From contig JBGPWL010000127.1 of the NCBI GenBank assembly GCA_041492185.1, positions 1 to 10,613 on the forward strand: 10,613 nucleotides of DNA. The letters are read 5' to 3'. The DNA comes from JAOAPY01 sp041492185 (GTDB lineage: Bacteria; Acidobacteriota; Blastocatellia; Pyrinomonadales; Pyrinomonadaceae). Positions 1 through 6,781 of the stretch are shown here, one piece after another (within the stretch, counting starts at the first letter, position 1; every line of letters starts with the position of its first letter). The translations under genes and the position numbers were made by a program. The notes under the pieces were generated by a model. The model had not been told where the DNA came from. It made no database searches and saw only the letters and a program-made list of their open reading frames with translations.

Positions 1-1
1 C

Positions 2-247
2 GATGGGGCGTTGCGCGGCGCCGATCTGATCTACATCGCACTGCCGATCGGGGTGTCAATCGATCTGCTTCCCACGATTGCCGCGAAGGCCGATTCAGAC
101 GCGCTCGTCACCGATGCGTGCAGCACGAAGACAACCATCGCTAAAGTCGCCGACAATTATTTTCAACGCGGCGCTCGATTTCTCGGCGGTCACCCCATGG
201 CGGGCAAGGAAACCACCGGGGTTGAGAGCCGACGACGACGAGACTGA
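2..247 (+). pseudogene. tyrA: Prephenate dehydrogenase, N-terminal fragment (5' end outside window, 3' end lost)
   Basis: The open frame enters from before the window. It encodes the NAD(P)-binding half of a TyrA-type dehydrogenase, which oxidatively decarboxylates prephenate (or arogenate) in cytosolic tyrosine synthesis. Visible family signatures are a Rossmann strand (ADLIYIALPIG), then VTDACSTKT, then GGHPMAGKETTGVE with the conserved catalytic-region His. In intact enzymes of roughly 280-370 residues the protein continues through an all-helical dimerisation domain. Here the frame turns into SRRRRD and a stop straight after GVE, so the C-terminal half is missing. Coding similarity does not resume as TyrA in any downstream frame; a helix-turn-helix tail appears instead. 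A short low-complexity stretch (gacgacgacgag, about 231-242) sits at the break. I infer a non-functional remnant. A sequencing or assembly error at the break is the alternative, but it would not explain the missing C-terminal domain. Identity is confident; pseudogene status less so. Confidence 0.75.
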
Positions 248-482
248 ATCAATCTTCGAGCCCTGTAATCTTCACTATGAAGTGTTGAAGTTTGAAGGAA
301 TGCTAATCACACGGGCGCTCGCCGTAACCAACGGTCGCGTGACGCGGGCGGCTGCTTTGTTGAGCACGACCCACCAATCTCTTACCGCTATCATTAACGG
401 GAGACATACTGAATTACTAAAAGTGCGCTCTCCTGTTCGCCCTCGCCGTCCCCGGAAGAGGGGAGCGAAGAACGCCACGTAA
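222..482 (+). CDS. Fis-type helix-turn-helix C-terminal domain, apparent gene remnant
   Basis: In the frame one base off the tyrA fragment, about 87 codons run to TAA at 480-482. From about position 258 they read as a Fis/HTH_8-like DNA-binding domain. A helix (LHYEVLKFEGMLITRAL) precedes the helix-turn-helix (GRVTRAAALLSTTHQSLTAIING), and a basic tail rich in Arg, Pro and Lys closes the protein. This arrangement, with H-Q-x-L and N-x-R-H before a basic end, is what I know from small acidobacterial regulators and regulator C-termini. No good start is visible. TTG at 222 lies inside the tyrA fragment without a Shine-Dalgarno sequence, GTG at 282 and ATG at 300 fall inside the domain, and the frame is open much further upstream only as a shadow of tyrA. 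I therefore read it as the surviving tail of a longer regulator, or a small gene with a poor start. Role, if expressed: DNA binding, target unknown. Confidence 0.5.
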   Translation: MRADDDETESIFEPCNLHYEVLKFEGMLITRALAVTNGRVTRAAALLSTTHQSLTAIINGRHTELLKVRSPVRPRRPRKRGAKNAT

Positions 483-860
483 GGTGGGTGCGTGGCGGCG
501 GGAGCGGCGATGCCCTGGCGAGGACGCGTTGCCGCTCTCACCCTTTCAAAGAAATCCAAATCAGGCCACTACCAGGCAATTCGTGCTATTGACATTCAGA
601 GCGATCCGCAATAGAGTGCGTCCGTATTCCAGCATAACTCCCAAGCCCAGAGGGTTGAGAGATGGCCGTTCGCTCACCGGTGATCTCCAGAGTTTTTTCC
701 TGTCCGCGATCAGACTAAACCCCACGACCTTGATACGCGGCCAGCGGTTTCGAGCACGCAGGGTTTTGCCCAAGTAGCGTCAACGTACTAACAAGCAATC
801 AGGCAAACCATCCCGCTTGGGAAATGTCTCCCCAAGCCCTTCAAAAGGAGGAATTCCGCG
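483..860. other. Gene-free stretch upstream of the multicopper oxidase
   Basis: These 378 bases hold no reading frame that looks like protein. The open frames on both strands are Arg/Pro-rich, lack a ribosome binding site and match no family I know. The stretch contains one plausible sigma-70-type promoter (589-617) and, at its right end, the strong ribosome binding site of the oxidase gene. No intrinsic terminator with a U-tract was seen for the upstream remnant. Confidence 0.5.
589..617 (+). promoter_or_regulatory. Possible sigma-70 promoter for the oxidase-SCO operon
   Basis: A perfect -35 box TTGACA (589-594) is followed after 17 bases by TAGAGT (612-617), which matches four of six bases of TATAAT. 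It points toward the multicopper oxidase gene and would give a leader of roughly 235 bases. Good -35 and spacing but a mediocre -10; Acidobacteriota promoters are poorly characterised, so this is tentative. Confidence 0.3.
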
Positions 861-2897
861 ATGGCTTACATCTCGAAAAGAAACAGAAGAAGAGAAAGGG
901 AGGTCCAACAAGCCCTCAACAACCGACTGGAGTTGGTAAAGGAGGGTTTCACCCGGCGTGACCTGATCAAGATGGGTTTGATGACAACCGCAGGTGTTCT
1001 GATCCCGAAGGCGGGATTGACCCATGCCCAAGTCGCACCCGACAGCTTCAGCAGAGGTTGCTATTCTGGTTGCGACGTCGGATGCAGCCCACAACCGGCG
1101 CAGGTCTTCGTTGACCCGATGCCCATTCCGCCGGAGTTGCCGGCGCGTCCATTGACGGATCCGGGGTTGACTTTTGGCGCGCCGCCGCAGCTATTCCCTT
1201 TCAACACGACTAACCCTGCCACTGGTCTGCCGTATGAAGGCCGGGGACAATTCAATGGCGTCCTGCGGCCCGGATCAGATTTTTTTCAGTTCTTTAACCA
1301 GTACCCGACGCAGAAATACTACATCGAGCGCATCAGAGCCAATCCCAACTTCAGGATTACGTCGGCTACCAACATTCCCGCGCAAACCATCTGGGGATTT
1401 AACCTGGGTGGGTCCGCCGCGAGCGATGTGGGGACGTTTCCCGGGCCAACCATCGTCAGCCATTATCAGGAACCGTGGCTGATTCGCCGGTTCAACGAAT
1501 TGCCGCCACAGAGTCAGAACGGTGGCTTCGGGGTCCCGGAGATGTCTACCCACTTGCACAACTTCCACAGCGCTCCAGAGAGTGATGGAGGTCCCTGTCG
1601 CTGGTTCTTCCGTGGACAGTACTTCGATTACTACTTCACCGGTCAGCAGGCGGGTTTCGCCTCAACTAATCAACCCAACGGCGACATCAACGAATCGTTG
1701 AGCACGATGTGGTATCACGACCATCGGATCGATCACACCGCGGAGAATACCTACAAGGGGCTGGAGGGCTTTCACCTGATCTTCAACCAGTTCGACACGG
1801 GGAATGAGACCACCGGCTTCCGCCTGCCCACGTACCCGCAATTCGACGTCCCCATCATTTTGAATGACAAGTTGCTGGATCCAAGCACCGGGCTGATCTG
1901 CTTCGACACATTCAATTTCAAGGGACTGCTCGGCGACGTCCAGTTGGCCAACGGAATAGTCCAGCCGTTCTTCAGCGTCAATAAGCGGCGCTATCGCTTC
2001 CGCGTGCTGAACGGCGGGCCGTCGCGCTTCTACGAGTTATTCCTGACCGATCCGCTCAGTCCGAGCACGGTGATTCCGTTCTGGGTAGTCGCCGATGACG
2101 GCAACCTGCTGCCGACGCCGATACAAGTCACCAGCTTCCGCATTGGTGTGGCCGAGCGCTACGACATCATCATCGACTTCAACCAGGTCAAGAATCTGAT
2201 CGGCAGCCACACCAAGGTTCGACTGGAAAACCGGCTGGAGCAGGACGACGGCCAGGGGCCGAGTTGCAACATCTTTGCCGGAGGCCAGGGCACTTATTGT
2301 GTGGAGTTCCAGATTGGCAGCGCGGTTGCCGACGCCAGTGTCGACCCGGCGACCCATCCGGTGTTCTATCAACTGCCAAGCGTCATCACGCCACGCATCA
2401 CGCGGAACTTCGAATTCGATCGCGACAATGGCCAATGGGTCATCAATAACAAATTTGCGAACTGCAACGAGCTTCGCTACACGGTGACGCAGAACAGCGC
2501 GGAAAACTGGGTCTTCAAGAATCCCCGGAACGATTGGCAGCACCCCATCCACGTTCATCTGGAAGAGCACCAGATCTTAAGCCGGAGCGGCAACGGCGGC
2601 CATCGCTTTAGTCGCAGCGGTTCCAGCTACGGCGGCTCCTTCGGACACGGCGACTGCGCCTTTGGCGGCGGCGGCGGCGGTATTAGCACGACGCGTCCGG
2701 GTGTTCCCAACGTGGAGGTGTCGCGCAAGGATGTCACCCGGCTCCAGGGCGATGAGGATGTTACTGTCTTCTTCCGCTTCCGCGACTTCCAGGGTGATTG
2801 GCCCATGCACTGCCACAACGTCGTTCACGAGGATCACGCCATGATGTTGCTCTTCCAGGTGCAGCCCGGCGTGATTGACAACAACCAGAATCCTTAA
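861..2897 (+). CDS. Tat-exported multicopper oxidase (CotA/laccase/bilirubin-oxidase type)
   Basis: A 678-residue blue copper oxidase that would oxidise phenolic, pigment or metal substrates one electron at a time and reduce O2 to water in the cell envelope. The start is fixed by AAAGGAGGA (844-852) 8 bases before ATG. Residues 1-56 are a Tat signal with an unusually long charged n-region, twin-Arg motif TRRDLIK (31-37), a hydrophobic stretch and a possible cleavage site near THA56. All four copper motifs are present: HLH (231-233, followed by SDG as in CotA), WYHDH (284-288), HPIHVH (561-566) and HCHNVVHEDHAMM (650-662). The last carries the type-1 Cys651, His656 and an axial Met at 661 or 662. 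HLHN replaces the more usual HLHG or HWHG. A Gly/Ser/His-rich loop (574-607, ending in six Gly) separates motifs III and IV. The SCO gene follows after 44 bases, so the two are likely one transcript. Family is certain; substrate unknown. Confidence 0.93.
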   Translation: MAYISKRNRRREREVQQALNNRLELVKEGFTRRDLIKMGLMTTAGVLIPKAGLTHAQVAPDSFSRGCYSGCDVGCSPQPAQVFVDPMPIPPELPARPLTDPGLTFGAPPQLFPFNTTNPATGLPYEGRGQFNGVLRPGSDFFQFFNQYPTQKYYIERIRANPNFRITSATNIPAQTIWGFNLGGSAASDVGTFPGPTIVSHYQEPWLIRRFNELPPQSQNGGFGVPEMSTHLHNFHSAPESDGGPCRWFFRGQYFDYYFTGQQAGFASTNQPNGDINESLSTMWYHDHRIDHTAENTYKGLEGFHLIFNQFDTGNETTGFRLPTYPQFDVPIILNDKLLDPSTGLICFDTFNFKGLLGDVQLANGIVQPFFSVNKRRYRFRVLNGGPSRFYELFLTDPLSPSTVIPFWVVADDGNLLPTPIQVTSFRIGVAERYDIIIDFNQVKNLIGSHTKVRLENRLEQDDGQGPSCNIFAGGQGTYCVEFQIGSAVADASVDPATHPVFYQLPSVITPRITRNFEFDRDNGQWVINNKFANCNELRYTVTQNSAENWVFKNPRNDWQHPIHVHLEEHQILSRSGNGGHRFSRSGSSYGGSFGHGDCAFGGGGGGISTTRPGVPNVEVSRKDVTRLQGDEDVTVFFRFRDFQGDWPMHCHNVVHEDHAMMLLFQVQPGVIDNNQNP

Positions 2898-2941
2898 CCA
2901 GCCGCCCTTGGCGAAGCACAACGAGAAAGGAGCAAGAGATC

Positions 2942-3709
2942 ATGGAAAAGATGACAAGAAGAATTTGGCTGGCGGCTGCGGGGACAACTACGGCGGCCGC
3001 GGGGGCAACCGTTTTGTTCGGACAGGACAAAACGACGAACAACAAGCAGTTCACCTTCCAGAACATCTCGCCGCGCGAGCTTATCCAGCGGCGTCACCTG
3101 CCCAACGTGGAACTGATTACGCAGGACAACTTGAAGGTTCACTTCTACAACGATCTGGTCAAGGACAGGCGCGTGGTGATCCAATTCATGTTCACGCGGT
3201 GCAAGGACATCTGCCCGATGATTACGCATCACATGGCTGAAGTGCAGAAAATCCTGAAAGGTCGCGTCGGTAGTGACATCTTCTTTTACTCGATCAGCCT
3301 GAGCCCTGAAGAGGACACTCCGCGCGATCTAAAGGCCTATGCGAGGTTGCATCACGCCGGAGGTCCAGGCTGGACGTTTCTAACCGGCAAGCCGGACGAT
3401 ATTTTGCTGCTGCGAAAGTCGCTCGGCTTCTTCTACGACAATCCGAAAGAAGATGCAGATAGGAACAACCACTCCGGCATGCTCGTGGTTGGCACCGAAC
3501 CTCTCATGCGCTGGGCCATGTGCGAAGGTGGGGCCGATCCAAAATGGATCGCCACCGTCATTCAGACGGAGGCGGACTCTCCTTTCAAAGGCGCAGTGGA
3601 CGGGATAAGACAGGATGATCCGGCTGTGCATCTGAAACCGTCATCCAGTCCGAAGCGGACCCCAAAGAGAGCCATGAACGGTAGAGGGCACACCGATCAT
3701 ATGAAATAG
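2942..3709 (+). CDS. SCO1/SenC-family copper chaperone or thioredoxin-like protein
   Basis: A 255-residue envelope protein of the SCO/SenC/PrrC family. Members deliver Cu to copper oxidases or reduce the cysteines that bind it. The start follows AAAGGAG (2926-2932) with 9-base spacing. A short Tat-like signal (TRRIWLAAAG, residues 5-14) leads into an Ala/Thr-rich hydrophobic segment ending near residue 27. The thioredoxin-like core shows the SCO metal site: FTRCKDICPM with Cys87 and Cys91 (CxxxCP), and the distal ligand His177 in NNHSGM. A further Cys194 follows in RWAMCEGG. The last 30 or so residues form a basic Ser/Pro/Lys tail ending in a His/Met-containing GHTDHMK, which could add a metal site, though this is inference. 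It lies 44 bases after the multicopper oxidase, which suggests the oxidase, not only cytochrome oxidase, is its client. The transcript probably ends at the hairpin at 3834-3864. Confidence 0.92.
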   Translation: MEKMTRRIWLAAAGTTTAAAGATVLFGQDKTTNNKQFTFQNISPRELIQRRHLPNVELITQDNLKVHFYNDLVKDRRVVIQFMFTRCKDICPMITHHMAEVQKILKGRVGSDIFFYSISLSPEEDTPRDLKAYARLHHAGGPGWTFLTGKPDDILLLRKSLGFFYDNPKEDADRNNHSGMLVVGTEPLMRWAMCEGGADPKWIATVIQTEADSPFKGAVDGIRQDDPAVHLKPSSSPKRTPKRAMNGRGHTDHMK

Positions 3710-3759
3710 GACTGTCTGCGCGAGTGGCAAATCTGCTGCGGGACCTATCGCAAATTCGG

Positions 3760-3781
3760 CGGAGGGTGAAGCGATCCTCCG
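3760..3781 (+). other. Small hairpin in the 3' region of the SCO transcript
   Basis: CGGAGG (3760-3765) and CCTCCG (3776-3781) form a perfect 6-bp stem around a 10-base loop, 53 bases upstream of the intrinsic terminator. It could stabilise the 3' end of the mRNA or belong to a small RNA. One short stem could also be chance. Confidence 0.3.
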
Positions 3782-3833
3782 TGGACCAACTGCTGATTCG
3801 CTTTGTAGATTTATCCTGGAGCATCGCGTCAAC

Positions 3834-3864
3834 AAGACCCGGCTTCTTGCCGGGTCTTCTTTTT
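3834..3864 (+). terminator. Strong rho-independent terminator after the SCO gene
   Basis: AAGACCCGGC (3834-3843), a 5-base loop, and its exact complement GCCGGGTCTT (3849-3858) make a perfect 10-bp GC-rich stem, followed by CTTTTT (3859-3864). It lies 125 bases past the SCO stop codon and should separate the oxidase-SCO operon from the TonB receptor gene. Confidence 0.9.
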
Positions 3865-3941
3865 GGTGCGAGCATTACAGCCTGGCCGGCAGAGCTGGTG
3901 CATCCGCGATTTGCGCGAGACTTCGATGGCTCGTCGTTCAA

Positions 3942-3953
3942 CTCAAATTTGAG
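3942..3953 (+). promoter_or_regulatory. 12-bp perfect palindrome overlapping the receptor's ribosome binding site
   Basis: CTCAAATTTGAG is perfectly self-complementary. Its last bases are the start of GAGGTG (3951-3956), the only Shine-Dalgarno-like sequence before the receptor start at 3967. It could be an operator half-site pair or chance. The rest of 3710-3966 holds the hairpin and terminator listed separately; I see no convincing promoter in 3865-3941. Confidence 0.3.
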
Positions 3954-3966
3954 GTGACCTTATTCA

Positions 3967-6201
3967 ATGAAGATGTCAACGATGAATCGCAATAATATTC
4001 TTTGCCTTGTCGCACTGTTCTTGCTCTGCGCATCGGAGGTGTGGGCTTCGGTCTTCGGAGATGTCCGAGGAATCGTGCACGACCCGCAGCACCGTCCAAT
4101 TGCCGGCGCCAGTATACAACTGCGCGCGCGCTTTGTTGATTTTTCTCAAACCACCCAAACCAACTCTGGCGGTGAGTTCTTTTTTCGCGCTGTGCCGATT
4201 GGCCAATATTTTCTGCGGGTTGAATCAGCCGGATTCAGCAACATCGAACAACCTGTCACGGTCGTATCTGACAGCGTGCCCGTGCTCCATTTTCAAATGG
4301 CGATCGCACCGGTGTCTCAGCGCGTCGATGTCATTGCCAACCCGGAGCAGATTGGCACGGACAGCCCCGGCCCCGTGACGCTCATCAGCCGCGAAAATGT
4401 TAGGACAACTCCCGGAGCCGATCGCACTAACAGTCTTGCTTTCATAACCGACTTCGTTCCCGGCTCGTACACGACGCACAACCAGATGCATCTTCGCGGC
4501 GGCCATCAGGTGACGTGGTTGATCGACGGCGTGCCCGTGCCAAACACCAACATCGCCGACACTATAGGCGCTCAGTTTGATCCGAAGGACATCGATTATC
4601 TGGAAGTGCAGCGCGGGAGTTACTCTTCAGAGTTTGGCGATCGCGCCTATGGAGTGTTCAATGTCGTGCCGCGCAGTGGCTTCGAGCGCAATCGCGAAGC
4701 CGAAGTGTTGATGAGCTACGGCAATTTCAACCAAACGAACGATCAGCTAAGCTTCGGCAGCCACACGAAGCGGTTTGCGTATTACGCGAGCTTGAACGGT
4801 AGCCGCAGTGACTATGGCCTGGAAACGCCAACGTCCGTTGTGCTTCATGACCAGAACAACGGCCTCGGAGGCTTCACTTCTCTTATCTTCAACGTCAACC
4901 CGAGGGATCAGTTGCGACTGGCAACCGGCGTCAGGCGAGACTTCTTTCAAGTACCAAACGATCGGGAGTCGCAAGTTGTCGGCATTCGTGACGTGCAGCG
5001 CGAGGCTGATGCGTTCGTAAACTTCTCGTGGGTGCGCACAATCAACGCGAAGCTGCTGCTGACTGTTTCTCCTTTTTATCATTTCAATCGAGCAGACTTT
5101 GTGGGCGGACTCGATGACAAGCCAGTAAGCGCGAGAGACCGGCGCAGCTCAAACTACGCCGGCGCGCAGGTGACTGTCGGTGTGTTGACGCGACGCCACA
5201 ACGCCAAAGCAGGCTTCTATGGGTTCCTCCAACAAGACGCTCTTCTATTTGGGCTCCGCGGAGCCGTCAATGGCGGCGCGCCAATCAGTCTGGCTCAAAC
5301 GCAGAAGCTCGACGGTAATCTCGCGGCCGTCTTTGCAGAAGATCAGTTCAAGCCGACGAGCTGGCTCACGTTTACAGGAGGCGTGCGCTTCACTCACTTT
5401 CACGGCGTGCTCAACGAGAACGCGACGAGTCCTCGAGCTGGAATTGCCGTGCGCATACCGCGTTTGAACTGGGTGGTGCACGAGTTCTACGGGCGATACT
5501 ACCAGGCGCCGCCGCTCTCTACTGTCGCGGGCCCGCTGCTCGATTTGGCAATCAGCCAGGGCTTTGGATTTATTCCACTTCGCGGCGAGCGTGATGAAGA
5601 ACATCAGTTCGGACTCTCGATTCCGGTGCGCGGCTGGACCATCGACACGGATTACTTCCGCACGCGTGTGCGGAACTTCTTCGACCATAATTCGCTGGCG
5701 AATTCAAACATTTTCTTTCCCGTGACGATCGAAAGCGCGCGCATCAGGGCCTTTGAAGTAACGGCGCGCTCGCCGCTGTTGTTTCAGCGCGGCCAGTTTC
5801 ACCTTGCCTACTCACATCAGAAGGCCGAAGGTCAGGGCGCCGTTACCGGGGGGCTCACAGATTTCTCTCCACCGGCGGACTTTTTCGTTTTGGATCACGA
5901 CCAGCGTAATACGCTCAGCGCCGGTTTCACGATGAATCTTCCCCGACGGACGTTTGTGTCCACGAGCGTGCGTTATGGTTCGGGCTTCACCGATGAGGGA
6001 GGTCCGGGCCACTTGCCCGGACAAACCTTGGTTGACATCAGTTTTGGGAAGGGCTTCGGAGAAAATTGGCTCGTGACAATACAGTCCGTCAACGTGGCAA
6101 ACCGTCGCTTCCTGCTGGACAACAGCAACACGTTTGGCGGCACTCACTTCGTCGAACCGCGTCAGATCTATTTAGAGATAAGATATCGCTTCCACTACTG
6201 A
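3967..6201 (+). CDS. TonB-dependent outer-membrane receptor with N-terminal carboxypeptidase-regulatory domain
   Basis: A 744-residue outer-membrane beta-barrel expected to import a scarce ligand using TonB energy. Residues 1-27 are a Sec signal peptide (hydrophobic VALFLLCA, cleavage probably after VWA27). Residues 29-113 form a CarboxypepD_reg-like beta-sandwich (GDVRGIVHDP, PIAGASI, GGEFFFRAVPIGQYFLRV). The plug runs from about 135 to 240 with typical signatures: MHLRGGHQVTWLIDGVPV, DIDYLEVQRGSYSSEFGDRAYGVFNVVPRSG. The rest is barrel, ending in an aromatic terminal strand (IYLEIRYRFHY) suited to Bam-mediated insertion. I see no clear TonB box. ATG at 3967 is preferred because GAGGTG lies 10 bases upstream; ATG codons at 3973 and 3982 are alternatives and would shorten only the n-region. 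A terminator separates it from the copper operon, so it is probably transcribed independently. Ligand unknown; copper is possible from context but nothing in the protein shows it. Confidence 0.92.
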   Translation: MKMSTMNRNNILCLVALFLLCASEVWASVFGDVRGIVHDPQHRPIAGASIQLRARFVDFSQTTQTNSGGEFFFRAVPIGQYFLRVESAGFSNIEQPVTVVSDSVPVLHFQMAIAPVSQRVDVIANPEQIGTDSPGPVTLISRENVRTTPGADRTNSLAFITDFVPGSYTTHNQMHLRGGHQVTWLIDGVPVPNTNIADTIGAQFDPKDIDYLEVQRGSYSSEFGDRAYGVFNVVPRSGFERNREAEVLMSYGNFNQTNDQLSFGSHTKRFAYYASLNGSRSDYGLETPTSVVLHDQNNGLGGFTSLIFNVNPRDQLRLATGVRRDFFQVPNDRESQVVGIRDVQREADAFVNFSWVRTINAKLLLTVSPFYHFNRADFVGGLDDKPVSARDRRSSNYAGAQVTVGVLTRRHNAKAGFYGFLQQDALLFGLRGAVNGGAPISLAQTQKLDGNLAAVFAEDQFKPTSWLTFTGGVRFTHFHGVLNENATSPRAGIAVRIPRLNWVVHEFYGRYYQAPPLSTVAGPLLDLAISQGFGFIPLRGERDEEHQFGLSIPVRGWTIDTDYFRTRVRNFFDHNSLANSNIFFPVTIESARIRAFEVTARSPLLFQRGQFHLAYSHQKAEGQGAVTGGLTDFSPPADFFVLDHDQRNTLSAGFTMNLPRRTFVSTSVRYGSGFTDEGGPGHLPGQTLVDISFGKGFGENWLVTIQSVNVANRRFLLDNSNTFGGTHFVEPRQIYLEIRYRFHY

Positions 6202-6355
6202 TGACGACGCCCTTGGCTCGCTTGTGACAAAATCGAGCGATAGGTCCACGAGGTCGAACGCCGGCCAAGCAACGAGGTGTTTCCATTTTTTCTCAAAGAT
6301 GCTAAAAGTCTAGCGCGTAAGAATGTGCAAACCACCAGGGTGCAGGGAGGGATGA

Positions 6356-6718
6356 ATGACTCGCGATGCTGCCACAACTGATCGACTGCGAAAGCTCGTG
6401 TCAAAGTTAATATCGATTACCACGGCCGGTGAGCTGCACTGGGAACGACAGATCGGCTCTGCCCATCGGTACGCGCGCTGGAACAATCACCTCCTGATTC
6501 TGGGCCCGAGCGCGCCCATAAGTGATAAGTCGACGCCGCGCTATCTGTTCATCACTCCCTTTGACTCGCCCGCGTGCATCGAGATCAATTCGAGCGATGA
6601 CCAACTGGGCGCGGCTGTTTGGAAACTGGTTGAAGCGGTCGAGGCGGCGACCACAAGCGAGCCGCCAACCGATCCGTTTGCCGTAACCGAAGATTTTCTT
6701 ACCCGGTTGACCGGATAA
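6356..6718 (+). CDS. Small hypothetical protein (120 aa)
   Basis: I do not recognise a named family. The start at 6356 is supported by AGGGAGG (6344-6350) five bases upstream. The protein has no signal peptide or membrane segment, so it is probably cytosolic. It appears to be alpha/beta: an N-terminal helix (TDRLRKLVSKLISITTAGEL), then a Trp/Tyr-containing strand region (LHWERQ, YARWNNHLLILG), a Pro-flanked strand (RYLFITPF), a segment CIEINSSDDQLGAAVWKLVEAVEAA with a helix, and an acidic C-terminal tail (FAVTEDFLTRL). The pattern helix, W-containing strand, strand, then L-x-x-L helix resembles small uncharacterised proteins I associate with Acidobacteriota, but I give no function. It lies 63 bases upstream of the cNMP/DUF1003 gene on the same strand and could be co-transcribed with it. 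No catalytic or metal-binding motif stands out. Confidence 0.7.
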   Translation: MTRDAATTDRLRKLVSKLISITTAGELHWERQIGSAHRYARWNNHLLILGPSAPISDKSTPRYLFITPFDSPACIEINSSDDQLGAAVWKLVEAVEAATTSEPPTDPFAVTEDFLTRLTG

Positions 6719-6781
6719 TATTTGGTGAGCAATTCTATCTTTTCATGCGTAACGATCGCAGGAGGCTAAGAGGAAAACATC

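Noticed and set aside
484..777. 97-codon plus-strand open frame in the spacer before the oxidase
   Set aside because: Arg/Pro-rich with no domain-like pattern and no ribosome binding site; an overlapping minus-strand frame is equally open, as expected by chance in GC-rich DNA.
2037..2570. 177-codon minus-strand open frame inside the oxidase gene
   Set aside because: Antisense to conserved multicopper oxidase sequence; the oxidase frame carries all the recognisable motifs.
2664..2681. GGC/GGT repeat in the oxidase as a phase-variable microsatellite
   Set aside because: Triplet repeat of only six units; length changes would keep the frame, and it simply codes the Gly run.
6216..6238. GCTCG/CGAGC inverted repeat after the TonB receptor as a terminator
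   Set aside because: Only 5 bp with a 13-base loop and no U-tract following.
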